From CAYZMS01 sp964479625 (GTDB lineage: Bacteria > Bacteroidota > Bacteroidia > Chitinophagales > Saprospiraceae), in assembly GCA_964479625.1 (NCBI GenBank), contig CAYZMS010000013.1:46702-110701 (forward strand): a stretch of DNA of 64,000 nt. The letters are read 5' to 3'. The position numbers and the translations under genes are program-made. Positions 9,182 through 17,731 of this stretch are shown here, piece by piece (the first letter of the stretch is position 1; the number at the start of each line of letters is the position of its first letter). The notes beneath the pieces were generated by a model. It did no database searches. It was given only the letters and a program-made list of their open reading frames with translations, and was not told where the DNA came from.

Positions 9182-10354
9182 CTACTTTCGTTCCATTAAT
9201 ATTGCTCCCACCCTCGTACGTAATACTGCCCTCAGGATTAAACTTAAACCGATTGGAAAGATAGCAGGATGAAAGGCCTGGGGTAGAAGGAAGGAAAAAA
9301 TAAGGGTGACAGCCGATAAAACGGCTGCAATCCATATGATCCACCCCATCTTACCTTTGGTTCTCCAGATATACCCTATGGAAAAAAGGTAAAAAGGATT
9401 TAGCCACAGCAGGTTGAGATTGACCTTTGTGGCCAGGTGATCGGTCCCTAACCACATCACCAGAATAAGCAGTCCTCCCAGACCCGCAGCTAAAAACAAA
9501 CTGGTATCCAGGAGCTTCAGGATCATGCTTTTGGGAGCAAACCAACTGAGTGCCACGAAAAAAGTAAGAAGCCCCCAGAACAAACAGGTGGGGGTTAGCC
9601 ATCTAGGTTTTTTTTTTACCCTTTGGATGGGAAGGATTTCCCGGCGATCTCTGGTGATCGAAAGGTCATTATGCCGGTAGTGCTGAATATGGTCTTCCAA
9701 ATAGTCGGGCAGAAACATCGCATTCTCGAAAGTAGCGGGCTGGTCTGAAGGAACTCCAAGGATGAGATCGATCCCAAACCGGGTCCAGGGACGCTGTTCT
9801 AGATATTCATGTAAAAGATCCCGAAGGGTCTTTTCCTGCATATCCGGTACCTCCACTGCTTTCAGATCCATGGTGGACCTAAGCATATCCCGTATCCTGG
9901 TGGCGCAATTATCAAAGAAAAAATCGTAGAGATAATAGCGGTTTTCAGGCTTATAATTTTCTTGCAAGAAATTCAGGACCTCTGCCTTATCTTCGGGGCG
10001 GAGATCGAGTGGTAATTCGTAAACCCATCTATCTGTCGCGCGATAAGGGTAAAGAAATCGTCGGGTAGGCTCTTTGCCCATGAAATAAAGCAACTTACCG
10101 CGCATGAATTTCAAATAGAAATTTGGGGTGGCGAAGTCGAAAACGCCCCAATTGTAAACCGTGTCGGCTCCGGTTAGAGGGTTGTAAACCCGCAGGGCGG
10201 AATGCCCCCAGGCGAAATACAGTTCGTCTCCGGGACCACAGGTAAGCAAACTGATTCGTTCGGGCGCCGGATTTTCCTGGGCAGCCAGGTTGGCAGGGAA
10301 GAAGAAAAGAAACACTAGTACATTCGATAAGAGGATAAATTTGATGTTCACCAT
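9182..10354 (-). CDS. Lnb_N (DUF4105) domain membrane protein
   Basis: Signal peptide residues 1-25 (ending LAAQ) are followed by an Lnb N-terminal periplasmic domain (about 30-250). This is the thiol-type fold found in Enterococcus lipoprotein N-acyl transferase Lnb. Expected catalytic landmarks are visible: His in FAWGHSALRV near residue 50 and Cys in FFFDNCATRIRDML near 150. The C-terminal third holds several TM helices (about 255-275, 285-305, 325-345, 350-370). Lipid or acyl transfer at the periplasmic face is inferred from the family; many Bacteroidota copies have no tested substrate. It diverges from rimK with about 59 nt between starts. Confidence 0.85.
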   Translation of the reverse strand: MVNIKFILLSNVLVFLFFFPANLAAQENPAPERISLLTCGPGDELYFAWGHSALRVYNPLTGADTVYNWGVFDFATPNFYLKFMRGKLLYFMGKEPTRRFLYPYRATDRWVYELPLDLRPEDKAEVLNFLQENYKPENRYYLYDFFFDNCATRIRDMLRSTMDLKAVEVPDMQEKTLRDLLHEYLEQRPWTRFGIDLILGVPSDQPATFENAMFLPDYLEDHIQHYRHNDLSITRDRREILPIQRVKKKPRWLTPTCLFWGLLTFFVALSWFAPKSMILKLLDTSLFLAAGLGGLLILVMWLGTDHLATKVNLNLLWLNPFYLFSIGYIWRTKGKMGWIIWIAAVLSAVTLIFSFLLPQAFHPAIFPIGLSLILRAVLRTRVGAILMERK

Positions 10355-10413
10355 TGCAGCGGTTTGTTGCAGAGTTCGAAATTAGTAAAAGAATCGGGAA
10401 GAACTGTAAACTT

Positions 10414-11289
10414 ATGCATATTGCCATTTTATCCAGAGATCCAGACCTGTATTCTACCCGGAGCTTGTTACAGGCAGGTAAAAAACGAGGGCATCAAATG
10501 TGGGTGGTAGATTATATGCGTTGCAGTGTGTTGCTCGAGAACGACCGCCCTTTGGTGCTTTATGAAAATCAACACCTGGAGGGAGTCGATGGCTTAATCC
10601 CTCGCATCGGGAGCTCCATGACCGTTCAGGGGGCCGCTCTATTACGGCAATTCGAATTGATGGGCGTTCCCACTTTACTACGGGCAGATGGTTTATTGGC
10701 GGTGCGTGATAAATTGGGTTGCCTACAGGCTATGTCTGCTTCTGGGCTGGCTGTTCCAAAGACTGCCTTTATCGGTTCCCTCAGGGATTTGAAAGATCTA
10801 ATTCCCAGGGTGGGCGGCTTTCCCATGGTGATCAAACTCGTCGAAAGTACGCATGGCATCGGAGTGGTGCTGGCTGAAAATTTAGCTGCCGCCCGTTCTT
10901 CTATAGAGGTATTCTTGCAGCTAAGGCAACGTGTTATTTTACAAGAATTTATTGCAGAGGCTAAAGGAACGGATATTCGGGCTTTTGTAGTGGGAGGGAA
11001 GGTGGTCGCAGCCATGCAGCGCCATGCAGCTCCCGGGGATTTTCGATCTAATCTACATTGTGGAGGAACAGCACGTCCGATCAAACTGAAATCGGATGAA
11101 CAAGAATTGGCTATAAATGCGGCCAGAATAACTGGACTGGAAGTTGCCGGTGTCGATTTACTTCGATCTGATCGAGGGCCCCTCATCCTGGAAATCAATG
11201 CTTCTCCTGGCCTGAAAGGGATCGAACGTACCAGTAAGGTGGATGTATCCGGTCAAATTATCCAAACTCTTGAAAAAAAGTTGCGCTAG
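10414..11289 (+). CDS. rimK: RimK-type ATP-grasp alpha-L-glutamate ligase
   Basis: This cytoplasmic ligase adds glutamate to the C-terminus of ribosomal protein S6 in E. coli. The protein starts MHIAILSRDPDLYSTR, which matches the RimK N-terminus, so ATG 10414 is used instead of the longer frame at 10354. ATP-grasp landmarks are present: VIKLVESTHGIGVVLAE, LQEFIAEAKGTDIRAFVVG, GDFRSNLHCGG, and the metal-binding end LEINASPGLKGIE. The length of 291 residues is close to RimK. It is followed 38 nt later by the PepSY gene. Substrate could be S6 or another protein; the sequence alone cannot tell. Confidence 0.9.
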   Translation: MHIAILSRDPDLYSTRSLLQAGKKRGHQMWVVDYMRCSVLLENDRPLVLYENQHLEGVDGLIPRIGSSMTVQGAALLRQFELMGVPTLLRADGLLAVRDKLGCLQAMSASGLAVPKTAFIGSLRDLKDLIPRVGGFPMVIKLVESTHGIGVVLAENLAAARSSIEVFLQLRQRVILQEFIAEAKGTDIRAFVVGGKVVAAMQRHAAPGDFRSNLHCGGTARPIKLKSDEQELAINAARITGLEVAGVDLLRSDRGPLILEINASPGLKGIERTSKVDVSGQIIQTLEKKLR

Positions 11290-11327
11290 AGGTTCGTTCA
11301 CACGGCATCCTTCGTATTTTAGAATTT

Positions 11328-11882
11328 ATGGTCGAAAAACAAACATCAGAGGCGCAGGTCAAACAACTGCGTACCTTTAGAAAATATCACCGTTTTATTG
11401 GGTTAGCATTGGCGACAATTCTACTGGTCAGTACTATTACAGGAATTCTTCTTGCCTGGAAAAAGGACGTGCCTGTGCTACAACCCCCCGCTCAAAAAGG
11501 ACAATCCGAAATGTTGAAGGATTGGATCTCCCTGGAGGCGATCGCTGCAGTTGCACAGGAGGGACTGGTCGCTACTCACCCGGATCAGGCGGATAACCCC
11601 ATTGATAAAATGGACGTCCGCCCTTCTAAAGGCATGGTAAAGGTCTTATTTGAAAAAGGCTATTGGGAGGTTCAGGTAGATGGTAGCACGGGTTCCGTTT
11701 TATCCGTGGCTCGACGACATTCCGATTGGATTGAAGCCCTGCACGATGGCTCCATCATCAGTGATGGATTTAAGTTGGTTTCGATGAGCATCCTGGGTTT
11801 CGGACTGATGGTGATGATTTTGACCGGTTTCTGGTTATGGTATGGACCAAAGTTGATAAGACGGCAAAAACGAAGGAGGTGA
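11328..11882 (+). CDS. PepSY-associated TM protein
   Basis: The protein of 184 residues has an N-terminal TM (about 22-42), a soluble PepSY-like domain (about 65-130, with EKGYWEVQVDGSTGSVLSV) and a C-terminal TM (about 147-168), ending in a basic tail. PepSY domains act in the envelope, often as regulators of proteases or in iron/haem reductases. The reduced two-TM form is common in Bacteroidota. The stop codon TGA (11880-11882) lies inside the first copy of the local tandem repeat, so the extreme C-terminus is contributed by repeat DNA. Confidence 0.8.
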   Translation: MVEKQTSEAQVKQLRTFRKYHRFIGLALATILLVSTITGILLAWKKDVPVLQPPAQKGQSEMLKDWISLEAIAAVAQEGLVATHPDQADNPIDKMDVRPSKGMVKVLFEKGYWEVQVDGSTGSVLSVARRHSDWIEALHDGSIISDGFKLVSMSILGFGLMVMILTGFWLWYGPKLIRRQKRRR

Positions 11883-12255
11883 AGGGTTCACGCTACGTCC
11901 GCCACGAATCGCGGAGATCGCAGCGAGGGAGGGAAGTCAAAAGACCGCTGGGGAAGGCTGCGTTGCTCTGCGACCGCTGCGTGCAATCCATACTTTTTGC
12001 TTAAAGGGAGGGATAAATCCGAAAAACAGGCTTAGGTCAATCGAGGGAGGTGAAGGGTTCACGCTACGTCCGCCACGAATCGCGGAGATCGCAGCGAGGG
12101 NNNNNNNNNNNNNNNNNNNNNNNNNNNNNNNNNNNNNNNNNNNNNNNNNNNNNNNNNNNNNNNNNNNNNNNNNNNNNNNNNNNNNNNNNNNNNNNNNNNN
12201 ACCGCTGGGGAAGGCTGCGTTGCTCTGCGACCGCTGCGTGCAATCCATACTTTTT
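11875..12255. repeat. Tandem repeat interrupted by an assembly gap
   Basis: A 55-bp block occurs at 11875-11929 and 12046-12100 (offset 171), and a second 55-bp block occurs at 11944-11998 and 12201-12255 (offset 257, with Ns between). Within copy 1 the second block contains CTGCGACCGC (about 11969-11978), which can pair with GCGG-aga-TCGCAG of the first block, giving a GC-rich bulged hairpin. The two copies flank Ns of conventional length, so the number of copies is not known. No coding potential is evident. Confidence 0.9.
12101..12200. other. Assembly gap (100 Ns)
   Basis: There are exactly 100 Ns, a usual placeholder for a gap of unknown size, placed inside the second repeat copy. Frames running across it are artefacts. 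Confidence 0.98.
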
Positions 12256-12324
12256 TTTATTTTGTCCAGAATAATAAACCCGGAGCTATATTCGGGTAAC
12301 CGAGAGCGAATCAACAACCAATTC

Positions 12325-15300
12325 ATGAATAATATGAAATCCAAGATCTTCCTTTTGACCTTTCTGGTCTCCCTTTTTAGCCTGGCGCTTCCCTCAACAA
12401 AAGCAATTGCTCAGCTTGGTGAACCGCAAATTGACTCCAATTTATTGTCGGGATTAAAATATCGTATGGTAGGTCCGTACCGCGGTGGTCGTTCAACGGC
12501 AGTAGCCGGTTATCCCGATCAACCACATGTATTTCTGATGGGGGGTACTGGAGGTGGTGTCTGGAAAACGGATGATGCCGGTGGCACCTGGCACAACATT
12601 AGTGACGGCTTCTTTGGAGGCTCCATTGGTGCCATCGCTATTGCTGAATCCAATCCGAACGTCATTTACGTGGGCTCGGGCTCAGCTGATCCCCGCGGGA
12701 ATACCTCCGCCGGCCGTGGGGTTTATAAATCCAATGACGGCGGAAAGACCTGGTTCCATAGCGGCTTACTAGAAGCAGGGCAGATCGGAAAGATCCGGGT
12801 ACACCCGAAAGATGAAAACCTGGTCTATGCAGCGGTCTTGGGCCATATTTTCGGTCCTAACGAAGAGCGTGGCGTTTACCGTTCCAAAGACGGTGGAAAG
12901 ACCTGGGAAGCTGTTTTACAACTTTCTGACACAACAGGATCCATTTCATTAGCCATGAACCCGCACAACCCCAATGAGATCTACGCTGGCATGTGGCGGG
13001 CCGAACGTAAACCCTGGTCCATGATCAGCGGTGGTATGGATGGAGGTGTTTACAAAACGACTGATGGGGGGGATAACTGGAAAAAATTGAAGGGCGGTTT
13101 GCCTACAGGAATGGTCGGGAAAATCGGTTTAAGTGTTTCTCCTGCAGATCCAGACCGGGTATGGGCCATTATCGAAGCAGAACCCGCTGGTGGGGTTTAC
13201 AGGTCGGATGATGCTGGCAAAACCTGGGAACGGGTCAATTCGGAAAACAAATTGCGCCAGCGCGCCTGGTATTACACGCATGTCGTAGCGGACCCCCAAG
13301 ATCAGCATACTGTTTACGCACTAAATACCGGCCTTTACCGATCCGTAGATGGCGGAAAGACCTATCAACAAATTCCCGTTCCACATGGTGATGTCCACGA
13401 CCTTTGGATCAATCCACAACACCCGGAGATCATGGTAGTTGCGGATGATGGAGGGGCACAAGTATGCTTAAATGGGGGTAAAACTTGGTCGAGTTACCTC
13501 AACCAACCCACGGCAGAATTGTACGGTGTGACTGTCGATAACGGCTTTCCTTATCGTCTGTACGGAGCTCAGCAAGATAACACGACTATTTCCGTTCCCT
13601 CCTGGACCTCCAATCAAACCATACATCCAAAACAGCATTGGTATTCCGTTGGTGGCTGCGAAACCGGTCCGGTCGCCTTGCACCCGGATTATCCCGAAGT
13701 GATCTATGCCGGCTGCTACGGTGGTGTGATGGATCGCTTTGACCAGGAAACCCAACAGGTAACCAATGTAATGAGCTATCCTCAATTACAATTGGGAGAG
13801 GCGGCTAAAAATCTAAAATACCGCTTCCAATGGGTATCTCCAATGGCAGTGTCTCCCTTCGATCGAAAAGAGATCTTTCACGGATCCCAGCATGTTCACC
13901 GCTCCCGGGATAAGGGACAAACCTGGGAAGTCATCAGCCCGGATCTGACTACCGCCACACCTGAACACCTGGAGTATTCGGGGGGACCCATCAACCATGA
14001 TATCACCGGGGTAGAGATATACAATACGGTTTTCGAAATTGTTCCCGACCCCAATGCTAAGGGAACTATCTGGGCGGGTACCGACGATGGCAGGGTACAC
14101 ATTACCCGGAATGACGCTCAAAGCTGGGAGGAGATCACCCCAAAGGGTATGCCAGCTTTTGGAACGGTAAACAAAATCGACTTATCCACCCATGCCTCTG
14201 GCAGAGCCTTGATGGCCGTTCAGAAATACCGCTTTGACGATTTTCGTCCTTATGTCTATTTGACCAACAACTACGGAAAATCCTGGACCCTACTTACCGA
14301 TGGATCTAACGGTATTCCGGAAGATTATCCTGTAAGGGTGGTACGGGAGGATCCCGAACGGAAGGGCTTGCTGTATGCCGGTACAGAGTTTGGCATGTTC
14401 GTGAGTTTCGATGAAGGCGCTAACTGGCAGCCGCTGCAACTCAATTTACCGGTGGTGCCGATTACCGATCTGCGCGTCCATCAGCAAGATCTGGTCCTTT
14501 CGACTCAGGGGCGCTCCTTCTGGATCATGGACGATATTACCCCTCTACACCAAATTTCCAAGGACATAGCGGAAAAGGATATACATTTGTTCGAACCCCG
14601 CCCAGCCTACAAAGTTAATGATCAAGGCTCTGGTGGACTTGCCGAGCTGGCTCCGGAGGCTAAACCCAGTGGCGCCACCCTGTATTACTTTTTGCAGGAT
14701 AGCATGGAGCAGGATGTTAAAATTGAAATTCTTGACGCTGAAGCTCGGGTGGTGCGGGTGTTCTCCAGTGATTCGACCCTGGCTAAAGATCATAAAACCC
14801 GACTCTTGCCTAATAAAACCGGTACGCATCGCTTCAACTGGGACCTGACTTACGAAGGTCCGACTTTCATAGATGGTGCCATCATTTGGGGGTATCAGGG
14901 AGGTGTAAAAGCTCCTCCCGGGACATATGATGTTCGAATGCAGTTAGGTGACCAGGTAATTAGCCAAACTTTAGAAGTAAAGGAAGACCCACGTATCGAA
15001 GATGCGATCAGCCCGGATGATTATCAGGCACAACTGGAATTAGGGCTACAACTCCGCGAAGCTATAACAGAGGTCCACGAATATGTGGGCGAAATTCGAT
15101 CCGTCAAAAAACAGATCAAATGGTTGACAGAACAGTCCGATAATGAGGAGATCAACGAAATTGGCCCGCAATTACTGGAAGAACTGACTGCATATGAACA
15201 AAAATTGATGCAAACCAAAAACCAAAGTGGTCAGGATCCCATCCGTTTTGCACCGAAACTGGACAACCAACTGGTGGAAAACTATGGCTATGTAACCGGC

Positions 15301-15498
15301 CCGGATGGCTATATCTCTGGTGGACGAGAAGGACGCCCGCCCAAGGCCGCCTACGAACGCTGGTCAGATCTGGAAACGGAATGGACGGATCTAAGGGAGG
15401 AAGTACAACAAAAACTAAAGGAAAATGCAGCTATTTTTAACCAATTGGTTAAAAAATACGAACTGCTTGGGGTGAAACTAAAAGCCTCGAAGAGTTAA
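12325..15498 (+). CDS. Sortilin-like BNR/WD40-type glycosyl hydrolase-related exoprotein (paralogue)
   Basis: This is the second large secreted propeller protein. ATG 12325 or 12334 precedes a signal peptide (KSKIFLLTFLVSLFSLAL, ending IAQ); upstream codons belong to repeat DNA. Asp-box repeats include GGGVWKTDDAGGTW, GVYKSNDGGKTW, GVYRSKDGGKTW, GVYRSDDAGKTW and LYRSVDGGKTY. The C-terminal region after about residue 900 is charged and helical. It shares block order and the GPYRGGR opening with the gene at 5527-8724, so the two are paralogues in divergent orientation. Substrate is unknown. Its promoter must lie in or beyond the gapped repeat. Confidence 0.88.
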   Translation: MNNMKSKIFLLTFLVSLFSLALPSTKAIAQLGEPQIDSNLLSGLKYRMVGPYRGGRSTAVAGYPDQPHVFLMGGTGGGVWKTDDAGGTWHNISDGFFGGSIGAIAIAESNPNVIYVGSGSADPRGNTSAGRGVYKSNDGGKTWFHSGLLEAGQIGKIRVHPKDENLVYAAVLGHIFGPNEERGVYRSKDGGKTWEAVLQLSDTTGSISLAMNPHNPNEIYAGMWRAERKPWSMISGGMDGGVYKTTDGGDNWKKLKGGLPTGMVGKIGLSVSPADPDRVWAIIEAEPAGGVYRSDDAGKTWERVNSENKLRQRAWYYTHVVADPQDQHTVYALNTGLYRSVDGGKTYQQIPVPHGDVHDLWINPQHPEIMVVADDGGAQVCLNGGKTWSSYLNQPTAELYGVTVDNGFPYRLYGAQQDNTTISVPSWTSNQTIHPKQHWYSVGGCETGPVALHPDYPEVIYAGCYGGVMDRFDQETQQVTNVMSYPQLQLGEAAKNLKYRFQWVSPMAVSPFDRKEIFHGSQHVHRSRDKGQTWEVISPDLTTATPEHLEYSGGPINHDITGVEIYNTVFEIVPDPNAKGTIWAGTDDGRVHITRNDAQSWEEITPKGMPAFGTVNKIDLSTHASGRALMAVQKYRFDDFRPYVYLTNNYGKSWTLLTDGSNGIPEDYPVRVVREDPERKGLLYAGTEFGMFVSFDEGANWQPLQLNLPVVPITDLRVHQQDLVLSTQGRSFWIMDDITPLHQISKDIAEKDIHLFEPRPAYKVNDQGSGGLAELAPEAKPSGATLYYFLQDSMEQDVKIEILDAEARVVRVFSSDSTLAKDHKTRLLPNKTGTHRFNWDLTYEGPTFIDGAIIWGYQGGVKAPPGTYDVRMQLGDQVISQTLEVKEDPRIEDAISPDDYQAQLELGLQLREAITEVHEYVGEIRSVKKQIKWLTEQSDNEEINEIGPQLLEELTAYEQKLMQTKNQSGQDPIRFAPKLDNQLVENYGYVTGPDGYISGGREGRPPKAAYERWSDLETEWTDLREEVQQKLKENAAIFNQLVKKYELLGVKLKASKS

Positions 15499-15564
15499 AG
15501 GTACAAACGCAACACCGAAACCCCAATTTCCTTATCTTCCGGGAAAAGTAAGCTTATAAAGCAA

Positions 15565-16860
15565 ATGGATCCCAAGGAAGCGCGGAAATTAAATGCCTTG
15601 TTGCCGGAACTGGAGCAAGAAGGCCTGATCAGTGCAGATCAGGCGGAGGCCATCGCTGACTATTTAAGTGGGAACCGACCCGATAGCCGATTACAGGTTG
15701 CACAATTGATATTGGGCGTGGTTGCTGTCCTATTGATCAGCGGTGGCATTCTCTTGGTTTTTGCTTATCAATGGAAAAGCATTTCTCCTTTTTGGCGGCG
15801 CTTTATTAGTTTTTTACCTGCCTTGGTTGGAGGGGGTATTTTTATTTATGGCTGGCTTCGAAAGCGAGATAAGCTCGCCTGGCGGGAAGGAGCTTCCTTA
15901 TTTGCCTCCCTTACCCTGGGAGCTACCCTTACCCTGGTTGCCTTAACCTATGAATTGGAGGGTGAGGAGATCAGTTTGTTGCTTGCCTGGTTGGTCGGAT
16001 GCCTTCCCTTTGTATACCTCTTGAATTCGAGTCTGGTTACCCATGCCCTATTGATCGGTTGGATGATATGGGCAGGAGAAGCAGCGGTAGAGCAACGCTT
16101 TTCTTTTTGGCTGGGTCTGGCCTCCCTTTTGCCCCAGTTGTATCGTATTTACCAAGAGAAAAAAACCTATTGGCGCTGGCCCATTACAGGCTGGGTTCTG
16201 GCCATTTGTGTGCTTACCGGATGGCTGTTCTTTACCGAGGCGGAGCTTGGCCTGCAGCTGTATTTTGGAACCGGTTTGCTCTTTTCCTTATTCTATCTAA
16301 TCGAACTTCCCCGAAAACAGGCCGGGCAAAGTTGGTGGTTACGACCATTGCAAAAGTTTGCTTTTCTAGCCGGTATCATTTTATTGTTGATCGGGACCTA
16401 TGAACAGAATATGGACCTGCTCGGAACATTTACAGGAACTACGCCCACCTGGGTAGCTTACCTTCAATTTGCCATTTTAGGGTTAATGGTAGCTGCCTGG
16501 CTTTTGGGGGTTTTCCGGGCTTTGCAAAAGCGGGCTCTTACCCCTGAGGATTGGGGGCCGGTACTCTTTCCCCTGATTTTTGGGATTTACATCGGTTTCT
16601 ATGAATTCCATCAAGCAGGGCTGGGGGTGGTTTGGGCAAATCTTGTTGCTTTAGGATTCGGACTGTGGTACCTCCGCCTTGGAATACTGGAAAGGCGTTT
16701 AGTGGAACTGAATATTGGCCTGATCACCTTGCTGGCCTTGCTAAGCCTCCGGTTTTTCGACGCACAATGGTCCGATCTGATCAAGGGCACACTCTATATT
16801 CTGCTGGGATGCGCCTTTCTGGCTACTAATTGGTACCTGGCTCGAAAATGGAACGAATGA
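15565..16860 (+). CDS. DUF2157 domain polytopic membrane protein
   Basis: A soluble N-terminus (residues 1-45, KLNALLPELEQEGLISADQA) matches the DUF2157 opening and is followed by about 12 hydrophobic segments from residue 50 to the end, including LILGVVAVLLISGGILLVFA. The length of 431 residues is usual. Function is unknown for the family. It begins 66 nt after the BNR gene and could be co-transcribed. A 7-bp hairpin (ATGGGTT 16864-16870, AACCCAT 16887-16893) lies between its stop and the convergent DUF4197 gene. Confidence 0.85.
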   Translation: MDPKEARKLNALLPELEQEGLISADQAEAIADYLSGNRPDSRLQVAQLILGVVAVLLISGGILLVFAYQWKSISPFWRRFISFLPALVGGGIFIYGWLRKRDKLAWREGASLFASLTLGATLTLVALTYELEGEEISLLLAWLVGCLPFVYLLNSSLVTHALLIGWMIWAGEAAVEQRFSFWLGLASLLPQLYRIYQEKKTYWRWPITGWVLAICVLTGWLFFTEAELGLQLYFGTGLLFSLFYLIELPRKQAGQSWWLRPLQKFAFLAGIILLLIGTYEQNMDLLGTFTGTTPTWVAYLQFAILGLMVAAWLLGVFRALQKRALTPEDWGPVLFPLIFGIYIGFYEFHQAGLGVVWANLVALGFGLWYLRLGILERRLVELNIGLITLLALLSLRFFDAQWSDLIKGTLYILLGCAFLATNWYLARKWNE

Positions 16861-16906
16861 GTTATGGGTTGAAGATCATTCCTCGAAACCCATTACTCCA
16901 TGCCCT

Positions 16907-17623
16907 TTAATTGTCTTGTTTGGCAAAAACATCCCTTAGCAATTGCGTATTTCGAACCGTGGGTTTATCCCGGATCTCGATTTCCTTTTTCTCGATCAGG
17001 CTGAATAATCCATCGAGGGCTTTAATGGTGACGTGATCATCCAGATCGGGATTTACCTGCTTGACGAAGGGGATTTGATTGTAGGTTTTTGCAGCGCTGG
17101 TCCATAGCTGGCGGGCATTTACCTCATCAAGCGATTGGGCTACAATGGGTTGAAACTCCGAGTAAAGTTGATCGGAGGTTATCCGTTCCAAATAACGGGT
17201 TGCCGCGTCCTCTTCACCCATGAGCAGACCCATTGCATCTTCGAAAGTCATTTGCGTGATGGCATCCGCGAAGATGGGAGTAGCTTTTTTGGCAGCCAGT
17301 TCGGCAGCGGCATTCAAGCGTTGGGTAAGGTCAGATTCCAGGTTTTGAAAACCGGGTACGTTGCTCAGATTCTTAATGGCGGTTTGTGCTTCCTCGGGAA
17401 CCAATATTCGGTAAGGGCTTTCGTAAAATCCATTTTTGGCAGACAGGGTATCAACTGCGGCTTGAATTCCCTGGTTCAGGGCCTGCTTAAGGGCGTCGCC
17501 AATATTGTCCTCACCACTTTCTCCGGTGACCACTTTTTTAGCCTTGTTCAGAATATCACCGAACTGTGCCTCAGCGGGTAAAACAAAGAGAAGGGGGAGC
17601 AGGAAGAATAGAAATCGGAACAT
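16907..17623 (-). CDS. DUF4197 domain exported protein
   Basis: The signal peptide (MFRFLFFLLPLLFVLPAEAQ) is followed by a mostly helical domain with the family hallmarks DALKQALNQGIQAAVDTLS, YRILVPEEAQ, AAELAAKKATPIFADAI and AAKTYNQIPFVKQVNPDLDD. The length of 238 residues is normal. Function is uncharacterised; export to the periplasm is inferred from the signal. It is convergent with DUF2157 and divergent from the P1-family peptidase across a 108-bp intergenic region. Confidence 0.88.
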   Translation of the reverse strand: MFRFLFFLLPLLFVLPAEAQFGDILNKAKKVVTGESGEDNIGDALKQALNQGIQAAVDTLSAKNGFYESPYRILVPEEAQTAIKNLSNVPGFQNLESDLTQRLNAAAELAAKKATPIFADAITQMTFEDAMGLLMGEEDAATRYLERITSDQLYSEFQPIVAQSLDEVNARQLWTSAAKTYNQIPFVKQVNPDLDDHVTIKALDGLFSLIEKKEIEIRDKPTVRNTQLLRDVFAKQDN

Positions 17624-17633
17624 GGAGGAAAAT

Positions 17634-17647
17634 TTTAAGATCTTAAA
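17634..17647. promoter_or_regulatory. 14-bp perfect palindrome upstream of DUF4197 gene
   Basis: TTTAAGATCTTAAA lies 11 nt upstream of the DUF4197 start in the divergent intergenic region. It could be an operator; AT-rich palindromes of this size also arise by chance. Confidence 0.3.
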
Positions 17648-17731
17648 TTTTATAAATTCTAGACAGTCATTTAATAAACGCCGAAGGAGCGAATACTTAT
17701 CTTACGAAAATCCTAAAATTCGAATTGCTTT

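Noticed and set aside
12050..12344. ORFs that run through the Ns on either strand
   Set aside because: They contain unknown residues from the gap and repeat DNA, not a gene.
16864..16893. 7-bp hairpin between DUF2157 and DUF4197 genes
   Set aside because: Stem is short with a 16-nt loop and no T-run; not called as a terminator.
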